Shown here one piece after another: positions 1-8,702 of a stretch of 64,000 bases of DNA. Made by a program: the position numbers and the translations under genes. Source of the DNA: JBBQWS01 sp038210415 (lineage in GTDB: Bacteria > Actinomycetota > Actinomycetes > Prado026); NCBI GenBank assembly GCA_038210415.1, contig JBBQWS010000007.1, positions 1 through 64,000 of the forward strand, written 5' to 3'. The notes below the pieces were generated by a model. The model was not told the origin of the DNA and did no database searches. It saw nothing but the letters and a program-made list of their open reading frames with translations. Numbering within the stretch: position 1 is the stretch's first letter; each line of letters starts with the position of its first letter.

Positions 1-2712
1 CATCGCGCGGCGCACGCTGTCTTCGGTCGGCGTCGTGATCGCCTCATCGAACGCATTCGTGTGCAGGCTGTTGCAGTTGTCGTAGATCGCGATCAGCGCC
101 TGCAGCGTCGTGCGGATGTCGTTGAACTGGATCTCCTGCGCGTGCAGGCTGCGGCCGGAAGTCTGCACGTGGTACTTCAGCTTCTGGCTGCGCTCGTTCG
201 CGCCATAGCGGTCCCGCATCGCCACCGCCCAGATCCGCCGTGCAACCCGTCCGAGCACCGTGTACTCGGCATCGAGCCCGTTGGAGAAGAAGAACGAGAA
301 GTTAGGGACGAAGTCGTCGATGGCCAGCCCCCGGGCGAGGTACGCCTCGACATAGGTGAACCCGTTCGCCAGCGTGAATGCCAGCTGGCTGATCGGGTTC
401 GCCCCGGCTTCGGCGATGTGGTAGCCCGAGATCGAGACCGAGTAGAAGTTGCGAACCTGGTTGGCGATGAACCATTCCTGCACGTCGGCCATGCAACGGA
501 GTGCGAAGTCTGTGCTGAAGATGCAGGTGTTCTGGCCCTGGTCCTCTTTGAGGATGTCGGCCTGGACGGTGCCGCGCGCGGAAGAAAGGACCCGGCCGCG
601 GATCTCGGCCTGCTCGTCGGCGGTCGGCTCGTGCCCTTGCTCGGCGCGGGCGAGGTCCAGCCGCTGGTCGATCGCAGCGTTCAGGTACATCGCGAGGATC
701 GTCGGGGCCGGGCCGTTGATCGTCATCGACACGGACGTGCCCGGGTCGCAGAGGTCGAAGCCGTCGTACAGAGCCTTCATGTCGTCGAGGGTGGCGACCG
801 ACACCCCGGACGTCCCTACCTTCCCGTAGACGTCGGGCCGCTCGTCCGGATCCCGGCCGTACAGCGTCACCGAGTCGAACGCCGTGGACAGCCGGGTCGA
901 CTGCTGACCCTCCCCTAACAGATGGAAGCGGCGGTTCGTGCGGAACGGGTCTCCCTCGCCGGCGAACATCCGCGTCGGAGGCTCACCTTCCCGCTTGAAC
1001 GCGAAGACGCCAGCCGTGAACGGGAACCGACCGGGCAGGGTCTCGCGCCGGAGGAAGCGGAGCAGCGCCGCGTGGTCATCGGACGGCGGGAGTGCGACGC
1101 GGGGAATGCTGTTGCCGGACAACGTGGTTCGGCGCAGCTGCGTGTGGGTCTCGGTTTCACGCATGCGCACCACCAGCTCGTCGCCGGCGTACTCGCGGGC
1201 CAGCGTCGGCCACTGGCTGAGCGACTGCGCCACTTCCGGTCGTACCTCGCGCGCCAGGGCGCTCAGCAGCCTGTCGACCGGTCCGACGTCGCTGCCCTCG
1301 CCGGCGAGGAGATCGCGGGCGGTTCGCAGGTGCTGCATCCGTCGCACCACGATGACCTGCTCCTCGGTCTCCGCGTGGAACCGGCGAACGGCCTCCGCGA
1401 CCTCGGCGAGGTATCGGACGCGAGCGGAGGGCACGACCGTGCTCAGCCCGGTGGACACCCTCGTGCTCAGAGTGGTCAGCCGAGGCTCCCGCAACGGCAG
1501 GCCGCGCTCTGCGAGCAGGTCACGCAGGAACTGGTACTGCGCGGTCACCCCGTCGTCGTCGAACCGCGCGGCGGACGTCCCGAACACCGGCATGTCCTCC
1601 CACGACGAACCGAAGGCCGACCGGTTGCGCACGAGCTGGCGACCGACGTCTCGACGGGCGTCGTCGGCACCGCGGCGCTCGAACTTGTTGATGGCCACGG
1701 CATCGGCGAAGTCGAGCATGTCGATCTTCTCCAGCTGCGACGCGGCGCCGAACTCCGGTGTCATCACGTAGAGGGACGCGTCAACCAGGGGGATGATCCC
1801 GGCGTCGCCCTGCCCGATCCCGGGCGTCTCGACGATCACAAGGTCGTACCCGGCCGCGCGGCAGGCGGCGATCACGTCGGCCATGTGCACCGGCAGCTCG
1901 GCGGCGCCGCGCGTGGCCAGCGAGCGGAAGAACACCTCGCCGGCCGCGATCGAGTTCATCCGGATCCGGTCGCCCAGCAGCGCCCCCCCGCCCCTGCGCC
2001 GGGTCGGGTCCACTGCGAGGACCGCGATCCGCAGGGAGCCGCCCTGGTCGATCCGGAAGCGCCGGACCAGCTCGTCGGTCAGGCTGGACTTCCCTGATCC
2101 GCCGGTGCCGGTGATGCCGAGGACCGGGCGGGCGCTCTGCTTCGCCGTGTCGAGGATTGCCGCACGAAACCCCTTGCTGGCCTGGCCCGACTCCAGCACG
2201 GTGATCGTGCGGGCGAGCGCGGCGTCGTTACCGGCGAGGACGTCGTCGATCGCCGGCTCGTGGGTCGCGAGATCGACGTCGCACTCCTCGATCATGGACG
2301 CGATCATCCCGACGAGGCCCAGCCGCTGCCCGTCCTCGGGGGAGAAGATCCGGACGCCACGGCTCGCCAGGAGCTCGATCTCGTCCGGCACGATGACGCC
2401 GCCGCCGCCGCCGTACACCCGGATGTGGCCGGCTCCGGCTTGCTGGAGCAGGTCGACGAGGTAGCTGAAGTACTCGACATGGCCGCCTTGGTACGACGAG
2501 ATCGCGACGCCCTGGACGTCCTCCTGGATCGCGGCCAGGACGACTTCCTCGACGCTGCGGTCGTGACCGAGGTGGACGACCTCAGCACCCTGGCTCTGCA
2601 GGATGCGGCGCATGATGTTGATCGCGGCGTCGTGGCCGTCGAACAGGCTCGCGGCGGTCACGAAGCGCACCGGGTGGACGGGGCGCTGCGGCTCGCGGAC
2701 TGCTCCGGTCAC
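1..2712 (-). CDS. icmF: Fused isobutyryl-CoA mutase IcmF (3' end outside window)
   Basis: Adenosylcobalamin-dependent enzyme that interconverts isobutyryl-CoA and n-butyryl-CoA, fused to its own GTPase chaperone; cytosolic, branched-chain acyl-CoA metabolism. 904 residues are present; the family is about 1,080 long, so the C-terminal end of the mutase is missing. Order seen: B12-binding domain (first ~135 residues, SLFDGHDAAINIM with the cobalt-ligating His), MeaB-like G-domain with Walker A GITGTGGSGKSS near residue 150, then the mutase barrel (TNRRFHLLG and following). The start is a GTG preceded by CAGGAG at good spacing; no other start lies closer. It lies downstream of a MarR gene on the same strand, with an 18-bp palindrome between them, so a regulated marR-icmF unit is likely. 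Identification is firm; substrate preference among the short acyl-CoA mutases is inferred from the fused architecture. Confidence 0.95.
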   Translation of the reverse strand, partial: MTGAVREPQRPVHPVRFVTAASLFDGHDAAINIMRRILQSQGAEVVHLGHDRSVEEVVLAAIQEDVQGVAISSYQGGHVEYFSYLVDLLQQAGAGHIRVYGGGGGVIVPDEIELLASRGVRIFSPEDGQRLGLVGMIASMIEECDVDLATHEPAIDDVLAGNDAALARTITVLESGQASKGFRAAILDTAKQSARPVLGITGTGGSGKSSLTDELVRRFRIDQGGSLRIAVLAVDPTRRRGGGALLGDRIRMNSIAAGEVFFRSLATRGAAELPVHMADVIAACRAAGYDLVIVETPGIGQGDAGIIPLVDASLYVMTPEFGAASQLEKIDMLDFADAVAINKFERRGADDARRDVGRQLVRNRSAFGSSWEDMPVFGTSAARFDDDGVTAQYQFLRDLLAERGLPLREPRLTTLSTRVSTGLSTVVPSARVRYLAEVAEAVRRFHAETEEQVIVVRRMQHLRTARDLLAGEGSDVGPVDRLLSALAREVRPEVAQSLSQWPTLAREYAGDELVVRMRETETHTQLRRTTLSGNSIPRVALPPSDDHAALLRFLRRETLPGRFPFTAGVFAFKREGEPPTRMFAGEGDPFRTNRRFHLLGEGQQSTRLSTAFDSVTLYGRDPDERPDVYGKVGTSGVSVATLDDMKALYDGFDLCDPGTSVSMTINGPAPTILAMYLNAAIDQRLDLARAEQGHEPTADEQAEIRGRVLSSARGTVQADILKEDQGQNTCIFSTDFALRCMADVQEWFIANQVRNFYSVSISGYHIAEAGANPISQLAFTLANGFTYVEAYLARGLAIDDFVPNFSFFFSNGLDAEYTVLGRVARRIWAVAMRDRYGANERSQKLKYHVQTSGRSLHAQEIQFNDIRTTLQALIAIYDNCNSLHTNAFDEAITTPTEDSVRRAM

Positions 2713-2762
2713 GATCGGCTCCTGACCGCCCGGGGTGTGGGCTGGCGCCTTGCGCGCATAGA

Positions 2763-2780
2763 TACTAGGACGTCCTAGTA
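2763..2780. promoter_or_regulatory. Perfect 18-bp palindrome, probable operator for icmF
   Basis: TACTAGGACGTCCTAGTA reads identically on both strands. It lies in the gap between the marR stop and the icmF start, 51 bp before the start codon, where a repressor site would be expected. A related core, ACTAGTA, recurs at 3426-3432 upstream of marR. Binding by the adjacent MarR protein is inference; a TetR-type regulator elsewhere could also use it. Confidence 0.6.
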
Positions 2781-2814
2781 ATGTACGCCACGCAGGGTCG
2801 GCCGAACAGAGGTA

Positions 2815-3318
2815 TCAGCGGTCGCCGGCAGCCACCCGCAGCTCCCGGAGGATGCGGGTGAGCTCGCGGACGTCGTCGGGGCCGAGGCCGGGACGTTCGA
2901 AGACCTCTCGGTTCATCACGACCGTTGCCGCACCGACCACCGCCCGCCCGTTGTCGGTGATGGCCGCAAGCACCGCCCGACCGTCCTGCGGATGCGGGCG
3001 GCGCTCGACGAAACCCTGGGCCTGAAGCCGATCCACGGCACTCGTGACGCTGGTCGGGTGTACCTGGAGCCGCGAACCGACCCGCTTCATGGGCATCGCC
3101 CCGGTGCGGCTGAACGCGAGCAGCATCAGGACCTCGTACCGGGCGAACGTCAGGTCGAAGGGACGCAGGACGGAGTCGACACGCCGCATCAGGATCTGCT
3201 GGACCCGCATCACCGACGTCACCATCGCCATGCCGTCGGCGGCCTCGGCCCACCCGTGCTCGGCCCAGAGCCGCTCCGCCTCCTTGATCGGGTCCTGCGA
3301 AGCCGCCGGGACGGTCAT
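2815..3318 (-). CDS. MarR-family transcriptional regulator
   Basis: Winged-helix DNA-binding regulator of 167 residues. The recognition region is SRLQVHPTSVTSAVDRLQ, followed by the wing stretch RRPHPQDGRAVLAAIT, both typical of MarR proteins. The chosen ATG has GAGGAG five bases upstream; an in-frame ATG 36 bases further out (3354) lacks a well-placed ribosome site. The gene precedes icmF on the same strand across a 102-bp gap that carries a perfect palindrome. MarR genes are common neighbours of icmF in actinomycetes, so control of icmF and possibly of itself is likely, with an acyl-CoA or related metabolite as possible ligand (inference). Confidence 0.88.
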   Translation of the reverse strand: MTVPAASQDPIKEAERLWAEHGWAEAADGMAMVTSVMRVQQILMRRVDSVLRPFDLTFARYEVLMLLAFSRTGAMPMKRVGSRLQVHPTSVTSAVDRLQAQGFVERRPHPQDGRAVLAAITDNGRAVVGAATVVMNREVFERPGLGPDDVRELTRILRELRVAAGDR

Positions 3319-3418
3319 GTCTCTCCTCGTCAGCCGTAGCGCCTGAGGCGTCATCCTAAGGACGGCTACGACGGCGGGCGGATCGGCTCGGGCCGGTTTT
3401 GCCGTGCTCCTGGGGATT

Positions 3419-3439
3419 ACAACGGACTAGTAACGTTGT
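3419..3439. promoter_or_regulatory. Inverted repeat between marR and the usp remnant
   Basis: ACAACG and CGTTGT form 6-bp arms around a 9-bp spacer that contains GGACTAGTA. The core resembles half of the palindrome upstream of icmF. It lies between the divergent marR and the broken stress-protein gene, so it could be a regulator site for either. Weak evidence. Confidence 0.3.
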
Positions 3440-3444
3440 CAGCG

Positions 3445-3855
3445 ATGAATGACAAGGAAGCCCAGGGAGAGTAGGCGGCGGTCGTCGTCGGGTACACCCC
3501 AACCAGGACCGGCTTCCTTGCGGTCACCGAGGCGGTCCGCGAAGCTCGCACGTACGACTCCTCGGTCGTGATCGTCAACGTCGTCGGAGTCGCGGGGTTC
3601 ACCACCCCGACCCCAGCCGAGGACCAAGACCTCGACTCGCTGCTCCACGCCTCACCGCGGACGGTGTGGAGAGTTCCGTCCGCCAGATCGAAGCAACGAC
3701 TCGGTGGCCGACCTGTTGCTTGCTGTTGCCGACGAGGTGGGTGCGCGACTGATCGTGGTCGGCCTGAAGCGTTGCTCGCCCGGTCGGCAAGCTGCTGCTC
3801 GGCAGCACCGCCCAGAGCGTCATCTCACTGCCGCCTGCCCCGAACTCACTGTTCG
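3445..3855 (+). pseudogene. Broken universal stress protein (UspA-type) gene
   Basis: Three pieces of one UspA domain lie in order but in different frames. The first reads VVVGYTPTRTGFLAVTEA and VVIVNVVGV (beta-1/alpha-1 region) after a start ATG at 3445 and an in-frame TAG at codon 10. The second, around 3690-3775, reads VADEVGARLIVVGLKR. The third, around 3778-3840, reads PVGKLLLGSTAQSVI, the usual ATP-binding tail. One stop and two frameshifts therefore separate recognisable parts. Read as a decayed gene; sequence errors could mimic this but three independent lesions make that less likely. It fills most of the otherwise gene-free stretch between marR and the alditol oxidase gene. Confidence 0.75.
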
Positions 3856-3907
3856 CGACGCCGACGCCGACGCCGACAGCGACCAGTCGAGCTCCATCGC
3901 AACTCGG

Positions 3908-5185
3908 CTATGACGTCCCGCGGACGTACCGTTCGGCGAACGCGTTCACGAACTTGCCCGCCGGGTCGAGCCGTTCGGCCAGAGCACGGAAGTCAGCGAG
4001 TCGCGGGTACAGGTCAGCGACGCGTTCGGGCTCCATGGCGAAGACCTTGCCCCAGTGGGGTCGCGCTCCGAACGGGCTCAGCGCCGCCTCGACGGCCTCG
4101 ACCACCGGACGCACCACTTCGATGTCAGGCAGCCAGGTGAAGTGGATGGCCAGGCTCTCGCGCCCGTAGCAGGGGCTGAGCCAAAGGTTGTCGCCCGCCA
4201 CGGTGCGGATCTCGCTGATCTGGAGCACGGGGGCGATCAGGTCGCGGATCCGGTTCACCGCCTCGAGCGCTGCCACGCCGTGCTCCCGCGGGACGAGGTA
4301 CTCGGTCTGCAGCTCGTCGCCGCTGCTCGGCGTGAACTGGAGCCGGAAGTGCGGAAGCCGGGCGTACCAGGGCCCGACCACGCCGCCCTGCTCGGTGCAG
4401 TGAACAGCGTCGGCGCCCGGCACCGGATGCCTTGGCGCTTCGGCGGCGACGGCGCCCTTCCAAGCGAGGTCGACCGCCGCCGCACCGTGGTCGGTGCGCT
4501 GCTTGACCCACACCTGCTCGAACCCGGCGCCGGACCACCGGGTGAAGAGGCTGACGCTGTAGGCGCTCGCGAAGATCTCGTCGAGGGCGCCCAGGCCTTC
4601 GACCCAGCCGAGGTCTTCGTAGACGACCTGCCGCACGTCGTACGTGGGTTGCAGGTCGAGGGTCACCCGGCTGACGACGCCGAGCGCGCCCAGAGCGACA
4701 ACAGCGCCCGCCAAGTCGGGGTCGCTGCGGTTGATTCGGAGCACGGCGCCCGTTGCCGTCACGAGCTCGAGGCCTGCGACGGCGGTGGCCAGGCAGCCGT
4801 TGTGGTCGCCGGACCCGTGCGTGCCGGTCGCCGCAGAGCCCGCGATCGAGATGTGCGGGAGAGACCCCATGTTGGGAAGGGCGAACCCGGCCGCATCGAC
4901 GAGGGGAGCAAGCTCGCCCCAACGGACGCCACCGCCGACGGTGACCGTCGAGGCGACCGGATCGATCTCGATCGACGGCGGGAGGTCGGCCACGGAGACG
5001 AGGACCCCCGGGCTGTCGGCGACCTCGGAGAAGGAGTGCCCGGTGCCGAGGGCATGGACCCGTTCGGCCCCGGAGACGAGCGCGCAAAGTTCCTCGAGCG
5101 CGGCCGGTCGGTGCAGGACGTGCGGCCCGAACGTGATGTTGCCGGCCCAGTTGAGCAACCGGGTCGGGACTTGGCGGTCGCTCAC
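3908..5185 (-). CDS. FAD-linked alditol oxidase (AldO / xylitol oxidase type)
   Basis: Cytosolic flavoprotein of 425 residues that oxidises the terminal hydroxyl of polyols such as xylitol or sorbitol with O2, giving an aldose and H2O2. Seen: LLNWAGNITFG at the N-terminus (diagnostic for AldO), HALGTGHSF with the His that binds FAD covalently in the family, LPHISIAGSAATGTHGSG in the PCMH FAD domain, LFTRWSG, and the HWGK motif near the C-terminus. Length matches AldO proteins. The chosen GTG at 5185 has GGAGGAG seven bases upstream; a GTG seven codons earlier has none. No partner genes nearby. Alternative: a gulonolactone or arabinonolactone oxidase of the same superfamily, judged less likely. 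Confidence 0.9.
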   Translation of the reverse strand: MSDRQVPTRLLNWAGNITFGPHVLHRPAALEELCALVSGAERVHALGTGHSFSEVADSPGVLVSVADLPPSIEIDPVASTVTVGGGVRWGELAPLVDAAGFALPNMGSLPHISIAGSAATGTHGSGDHNGCLATAVAGLELVTATGAVLRINRSDPDLAGAVVALGALGVVSRVTLDLQPTYDVRQVVYEDLGWVEGLGALDEIFASAYSVSLFTRWSGAGFEQVWVKQRTDHGAAAVDLAWKGAVAAEAPRHPVPGADAVHCTEQGGVVGPWYARLPHFRLQFTPSSGDELQTEYLVPREHGVAALEAVNRIRDLIAPVLQISEIRTVAGDNLWLSPCYGRESLAIHFTWLPDIEVVRPVVEAVEAALSPFGARPHWGKVFAMEPERVADLYPRLADFRALAERLDPAGKFVNAFAERYVRGTS

Positions 5186-5330
5186 CCGGGACTCCTCCGT
5201 CGGCACCAGCGACGTATCAACAGACCCGCATCGGGCTCTGTGGCTGCAGGAGGCATCATGTCAGCGCAGCTCAGCCGAGCAGTCGTCCTACTCCGCACGG
5301 CGACCCTGGCTTTCGCCCGAGGGGCCGGTG

Positions 5331-5353
5331 GGGTCAGCTGGCTCAGCTGACCC
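5331..5353. terminator. Perfect 10-bp hairpin at the end of the amidase gene
   Basis: GGGTCAGCTG and CAGCTGACCC pair perfectly around a 3-nt loop. The hairpin overlaps the stop codon of the amidase gene and lies upstream of the alditol oxidase start on the same strand. No T-run follows on either strand, so termination is plausible but unproven; it could also be a binding site. Confidence 0.45.
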
Positions 5354-6272
5354 GGAACGGGGCCGGGCAGGCCGCGAGCTTTGGTACCCGGACCCGTGCG
5401 ATGACGCTGCCGGGGCACGGGTGGCAGGCCTGGGCGATCCCGACGTCGCAGGCTACCGAGAGGAAGATGAACGCGTCCTCCAGGGTGAACCCCCACTGGT
5501 CGACGAGCAGCCGCGCGGCCTCCTCGCACGCCAACCTGATCGCCTCCGGGAGATCGCCGTCGGTGACTCCGTGCGTGACCCATGAGTCGGGGAGCTCGGT
5601 CACCGGCCAGCGGGTCTGCTGTCCCTTGATCAGGCCGACGCGGATCAGGACGTCGCCGTCGATCTCGACACCGGTGCCGGACACCTCGCCATCGCCCATG
5701 GCGGCGTGCATGTCGCCGATCGCCAGCAGGGCGCCTGCCTGGCGGACCGGAAGCATGACCGTGGCTCCGGGACCGTGCAACGAGTTGTCGAGGTTGCCGC
5801 CGTGCTGGCCGGCGTGGAACGTGGCCAGGGTCTCGGTCTCGGTCGCGACGCCGATGACCCCGACCATCGGACGGGTCGGGAAGGACACCCGTTCGTTCAT
5901 GTGGACAGTCGTGCCCTCGACCCGGAAGATCCTGGTCACCGGAGCCTTGACCTGGTCGATCAGCTGGCCCCAGCCGGGGATGATCATCGCAGCACCCCGG
6001 GGCCCGGGGTTGACCTCGATCAGCTCGACGAGCAGCGAGTCGCCCGGCTCGGCGCCTTCGACGAAGACCGGCCCGGTCGCGGCGTTGACCCTGCCCACGT
6101 CCAGCACGTCGGCCGTCACCGACTCGTCTGTCACCTGGCCGTGGAAGCAGTCGTTGGTCTCGAGCCGGATCACTGCTCCAGGCGCCACGGTGAGCACCGG
6201 CGTCATCGTGGGGCCGAACGACCACACGAACTGGTCGCGTGAGACGAAGTGCTCTGGAGTCGGCGACGGCAT
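5343..6272 (-). CDS. Acetamidase/formamidase family protein
   Basis: Hydrolyses short amides such as formamide or acetamide to the acid and ammonia; cytosolic, nitrogen supply. 309 residues, typical for the FmdA/AmdA family. Family segments seen: TNDCFHGQV near the N-terminus, VFVEGAEPGDSLLVEL, the conserved HGGNLDNSL, then LLAIGDMHAAMGDGEVSGTGVE and the C-terminal LSVACDVGIAQ. The ATG at 6272 has AAGGAG six bases upstream; an upstream in-frame start would add 27 unconserved residues. No urea or amide transporter genes adjoin it. The substrate is inferred from the family only. Confidence 0.9.
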   Translation of the reverse strand: MPSPTPEHFVSRDQFVWSFGPTMTPVLTVAPGAVIRLETNDCFHGQVTDESVTADVLDVGRVNAATGPVFVEGAEPGDSLLVELIEVNPGPRGAAMIIPGWGQLIDQVKAPVTRIFRVEGTTVHMNERVSFPTRPMVGVIGVATETETLATFHAGQHGGNLDNSLHGPGATVMLPVRQAGALLAIGDMHAAMGDGEVSGTGVEIDGDVLIRVGLIKGQQTRWPVTELPDSWVTHGVTDGDLPEAIRLACEEAARLLVDQWGFTLEDAFIFLSVACDVGIAQACHPCPGSVIARVRVPKLAACPAPFRVS

Positions 6273-6379
6273 GAATGCTCCTTCGAAGGGACGAGCTACG
6301 GAAGAAGCGAAGACCCCCGGACCGAGTGGCGATTGCGACGTCACCACCCACATCCGAGGGTCCTCGTGGGGCAGTCTAA

Positions 6380-6757
6380 CTACGCGAGGGCCTTGGCCTT
6401 CAGCGTGTCGAACTCCTGCTGCGTGATCGCACCCGACGTGAGCAGCTCGTGCGCCTTGGCGATCTGCGCGGACGCGTCCGCACCGCCGGCGACGTTGCGG
6501 ATGTAGTCCTCCTGCGCGGTCTGCATGTCGTTGACCTGCTTGACGTCGCGCTCGGCCATCCCCTTGCCGTGGCTGATGACGTACACGAGCATCGCGATCA
6601 GCGGCACGACGAAGATGAAGAGCAGCCAGACGGCCTTCATGCCGCCGGACATCGAGGTGTCACGGAAGATGTCGACGATGATGCGGAAGAGCATGATGAA
6701 GTAGATGACCATGAAGTAGATGACAAACAAGGTCCAGAGGACTTCGCCGAGATGCAC
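6380..6757 (-). CDS. Small membrane protein with PLDc_N-type segment and SHOCT domain
   Basis: 125 residues. Two transmembrane segments lie in the first 65 residues (LWTLFVIYFMVIYFIMLF and VWLLFIFVVPLIAMLVYVI), in the layout of PLDc_N proteins. The C-terminal 30 residues (AKAHELLTSGAITQQEFD) are a SHOCT motif, a short oligomerisation helix pair. The start has GGAG seven bases upstream. The function of such proteins is unknown; a role in cell-envelope stress is sometimes proposed. Standalone gene. Confidence 0.8.
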   Translation of the reverse strand: MHLGEVLWTLFVIYFMVIYFIMLFRIIVDIFRDTSMSGGMKAVWLLFIFVVPLIAMLVYVISHGKGMAERDVKQVNDMQTAQEDYIRNVAGGADASAQIAKAHELLTSGAITQQEFDTLKAKALA

Positions 6758-6813
6758 GGGCTTGCTCCATTCGAGGGTGGGGGAAAGCGGACGTCAGGCT
6801 ACGGGTCTGCGCG

Positions 6814-8115
6814 CTAGCCTTCCACAGGTTCTCCGGCGGCGCCCGGCCTCGCCGTAAGGTCTCGGCCTCCCGACGCGAGGACGGTCACCGCGACCTCGAA
6901 GGCGAGCAGCAGGACACCGACGAGCGCGAGCGTGGTCCAACCGCTCCAGAGAAGCAGCGTCAGCCCGGCGACGACGAGTCCACCGACCCGCAGCGCATCG
7001 AGATTGTCCGCGAGCCAAGCCCTGGCTGCCTGGTTCCCCGCGACCTGTCCGCGCAGCCGCCGTGGGAGCCGCCCGGGCCCGACGAGGTAGGCGACCAGCG
7101 CGAGCAGCAGGCTGATCCAGAACAGCAGAGACCCGAACGTGCGCAACGACTCGAAGACCGTGCGCAGCGCATCCGCGATGGCTGGGCGGAACACTACGTC
7201 CGTGATCCCGGCGAGCACCGCCTTCGTCACCTCACGTACGGCGAAGAACACCACCGCGGTCATCCCGGCGGTCCACAGGCCCAGCTGTACCAACGTGCGT
7301 CGACGATTCGGTGAGAGCCAGATCGTCCCACCGAGCGCTGCCGCCGCGAGGAGCACGATGAGCAGTACCGAGAGGTTGAGCACGCGTACGCCCTTTCGTG
7401 CGCTCTCGAGGGCGCTCGCGTCCATCACCGGGACCTGCCCGAAATCGTCCGGGAGAGTGACCCCGAGGTACCTCGACAGAGCCAGGCGCAGGGCATCAGA
7501 CGGGAGCCCGTCGGGGATCTGCGACGCGAGCCCGTTGCCGACCACGGCCTGGACGCTGGAGGGCAGCTCCGCGAGCACCTGCCTGGTCACGTTGAGCAGA
7601 TCGATCACCACGAAGCCGCGCACGATCTGGACGTTCGCGCTGGACCCGGTGAGCCCCTGGACGACGCGGGCATGCGAAACCCTGAGTGACTGGTACCAGA
7701 GCTTCCGGAAGGCCGGGCTGTCGACGAACTTGATGACCTGCTTGCGCACCACCTCGTCGACCGCCGAACCGATCGGGATCGCGAGCAACCCGAGCCTGTC
7801 AGGGAGCACCGGGCGCAACCTGTTCTGGACGTCGAGCACGTCGACGAGCTGGTTGCCGAGCTCCACGGAGACCGCAGCGCGGACGCTGGGCTCGTCGACG
7901 ATGGGCCCGACTCGGTCGACGAACTTGGCGGTGTTCAGCGCCGTCCCGGTGGTCCAGCTGGCGACCAGCGCGAAGACGATCAGCATCGCCGTCGCGACCG
8001 ACAACACGGCGACGACGGTACGGCGGAGCCGGCGGGTCTTGCCTGCGCCCTGGCTCTGAAGCTGCTCGCGCGGCTGCTCGGTCTCCTGCCGTAGCGCCTG
8101 GGCCTCTTCGCTCAC
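6814..8115 (-). CDS. Conserved multi-pass membrane protein of unknown function
   Basis: 433 residues. A charged, Gln-rich N-terminus is followed by one membrane helix (about residues 35-58) and a long extracytoplasmic part of about 190 residues (NTAKFVDRVGPIVDEPSVRAAV and following), then four or five hydrophobic helices in the second half (VLNLSVLLIVLLAAAALG, LLFWISLLLALVAYLVG, LVVAGLTLLLWSGW, LALVGVLLLAFEVAVTVL). The topology recalls integral membrane proteins annotated only as hypothetical in actinomycetes. The start is a GTG with GGAGG just upstream; open frame further upstream is unconserved-looking and lacks a ribosome site. No function can be assigned. Confidence 0.75.
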   Translation of the reverse strand: MSEEAQALRQETEQPREQLQSQGAGKTRRLRRTVVAVLSVATAMLIVFALVASWTTGTALNTAKFVDRVGPIVDEPSVRAAVSVELGNQLVDVLDVQNRLRPVLPDRLGLLAIPIGSAVDEVVRKQVIKFVDSPAFRKLWYQSLRVSHARVVQGLTGSSANVQIVRGFVVIDLLNVTRQVLAELPSSVQAVVGNGLASQIPDGLPSDALRLALSRYLGVTLPDDFGQVPVMDASALESARKGVRVLNLSVLLIVLLAAAALGGTIWLSPNRRRTLVQLGLWTAGMTAVVFFAVREVTKAVLAGITDVVFRPAIADALRTVFESLRTFGSLLFWISLLLALVAYLVGPGRLPRRLRGQVAGNQAARAWLADNLDALRVGGLVVAGLTLLLWSGWTTLALVGVLLLAFEVAVTVLASGGRDLTARPGAAGEPVEG

Positions 8116-8199
8116 GCCATCCTCCGTCTGCTCTGCTATCGGAACGTGCCGGCATCCCGAATGCTGTGCCTGAGATCTTGCCAGGGTAATTTCTGCCTG

Positions 8200-8700
8200 G
8201 TGACCGTCGACGCGCAGCCAGCCCCTGCCGGACCCAGTGAACGCGAAGTCGCGTCTGCCATCAACGGGCTGGTGGTCTGCTCCGCGACGTTGGTGGCCTC
8301 GTCGATCAGCGACCGGCTGACCTACGTCGCGACCGCCACTCTCGCCACAGGTGTGGTGTTCTGGGTTTCCGAGAGCTACGCGCACGCCTACGCGCGGCGC
8401 GCCGTGAAGAAGGCCGCGCTGAGCCTCGACGACGTGCGCGCGATCCTGAACCAGGAGTGGCCGATGGTCAGCGCGACCTTCGTGCCGCTCGCGGTCATGC
8501 TGCTTGCCGGCGCACTCGGCCGGTCGGTGTCGACCTCGGTCGACGTCGCCCTCGGTGTCGCCATCGTGCTGCTGGCCGTTGCCGGCTGGCGGGCTTCATT
8601 CGCGTCGGGCGTACGGGGCCCCAGGCTGTTCGCCGCGGCCGCGCTGGCCGCACAGCTCGGGGTGGCCATGGCTCTGCTCAAGGCCTACGTGCTGCACTAG
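8200..8700 (+). CDS. Small integral membrane protein, unknown function
   Basis: 166 residues from the GTG at 8200. Four predicted membrane segments: AINGLVVCSATLVASS, VATATLATGVVFWVSESYAHAY, VSATFVPLAVMLLAGALG and DVALGVAIVLLAVAGW, plus a fifth near the C-terminus. It is divergent from the membrane protein gene to its left. An ATG at 8146 would add 18 Cys-rich residues that do not look like a signal; no clear ribosome site decides between them. Function unknown. Confidence 0.6.
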   Translation: MTVDAQPAPAGPSEREVASAINGLVVCSATLVASSISDRLTYVATATLATGVVFWVSESYAHAYARRAVKKAALSLDDVRAILNQEWPMVSATFVPLAVMLLAGALGRSVSTSVDVALGVAIVLLAVAGWRASFASGVRGPRLFAAAALAAQLGVAMALLKAYVLH

Positions 8701-8702
8701 CG

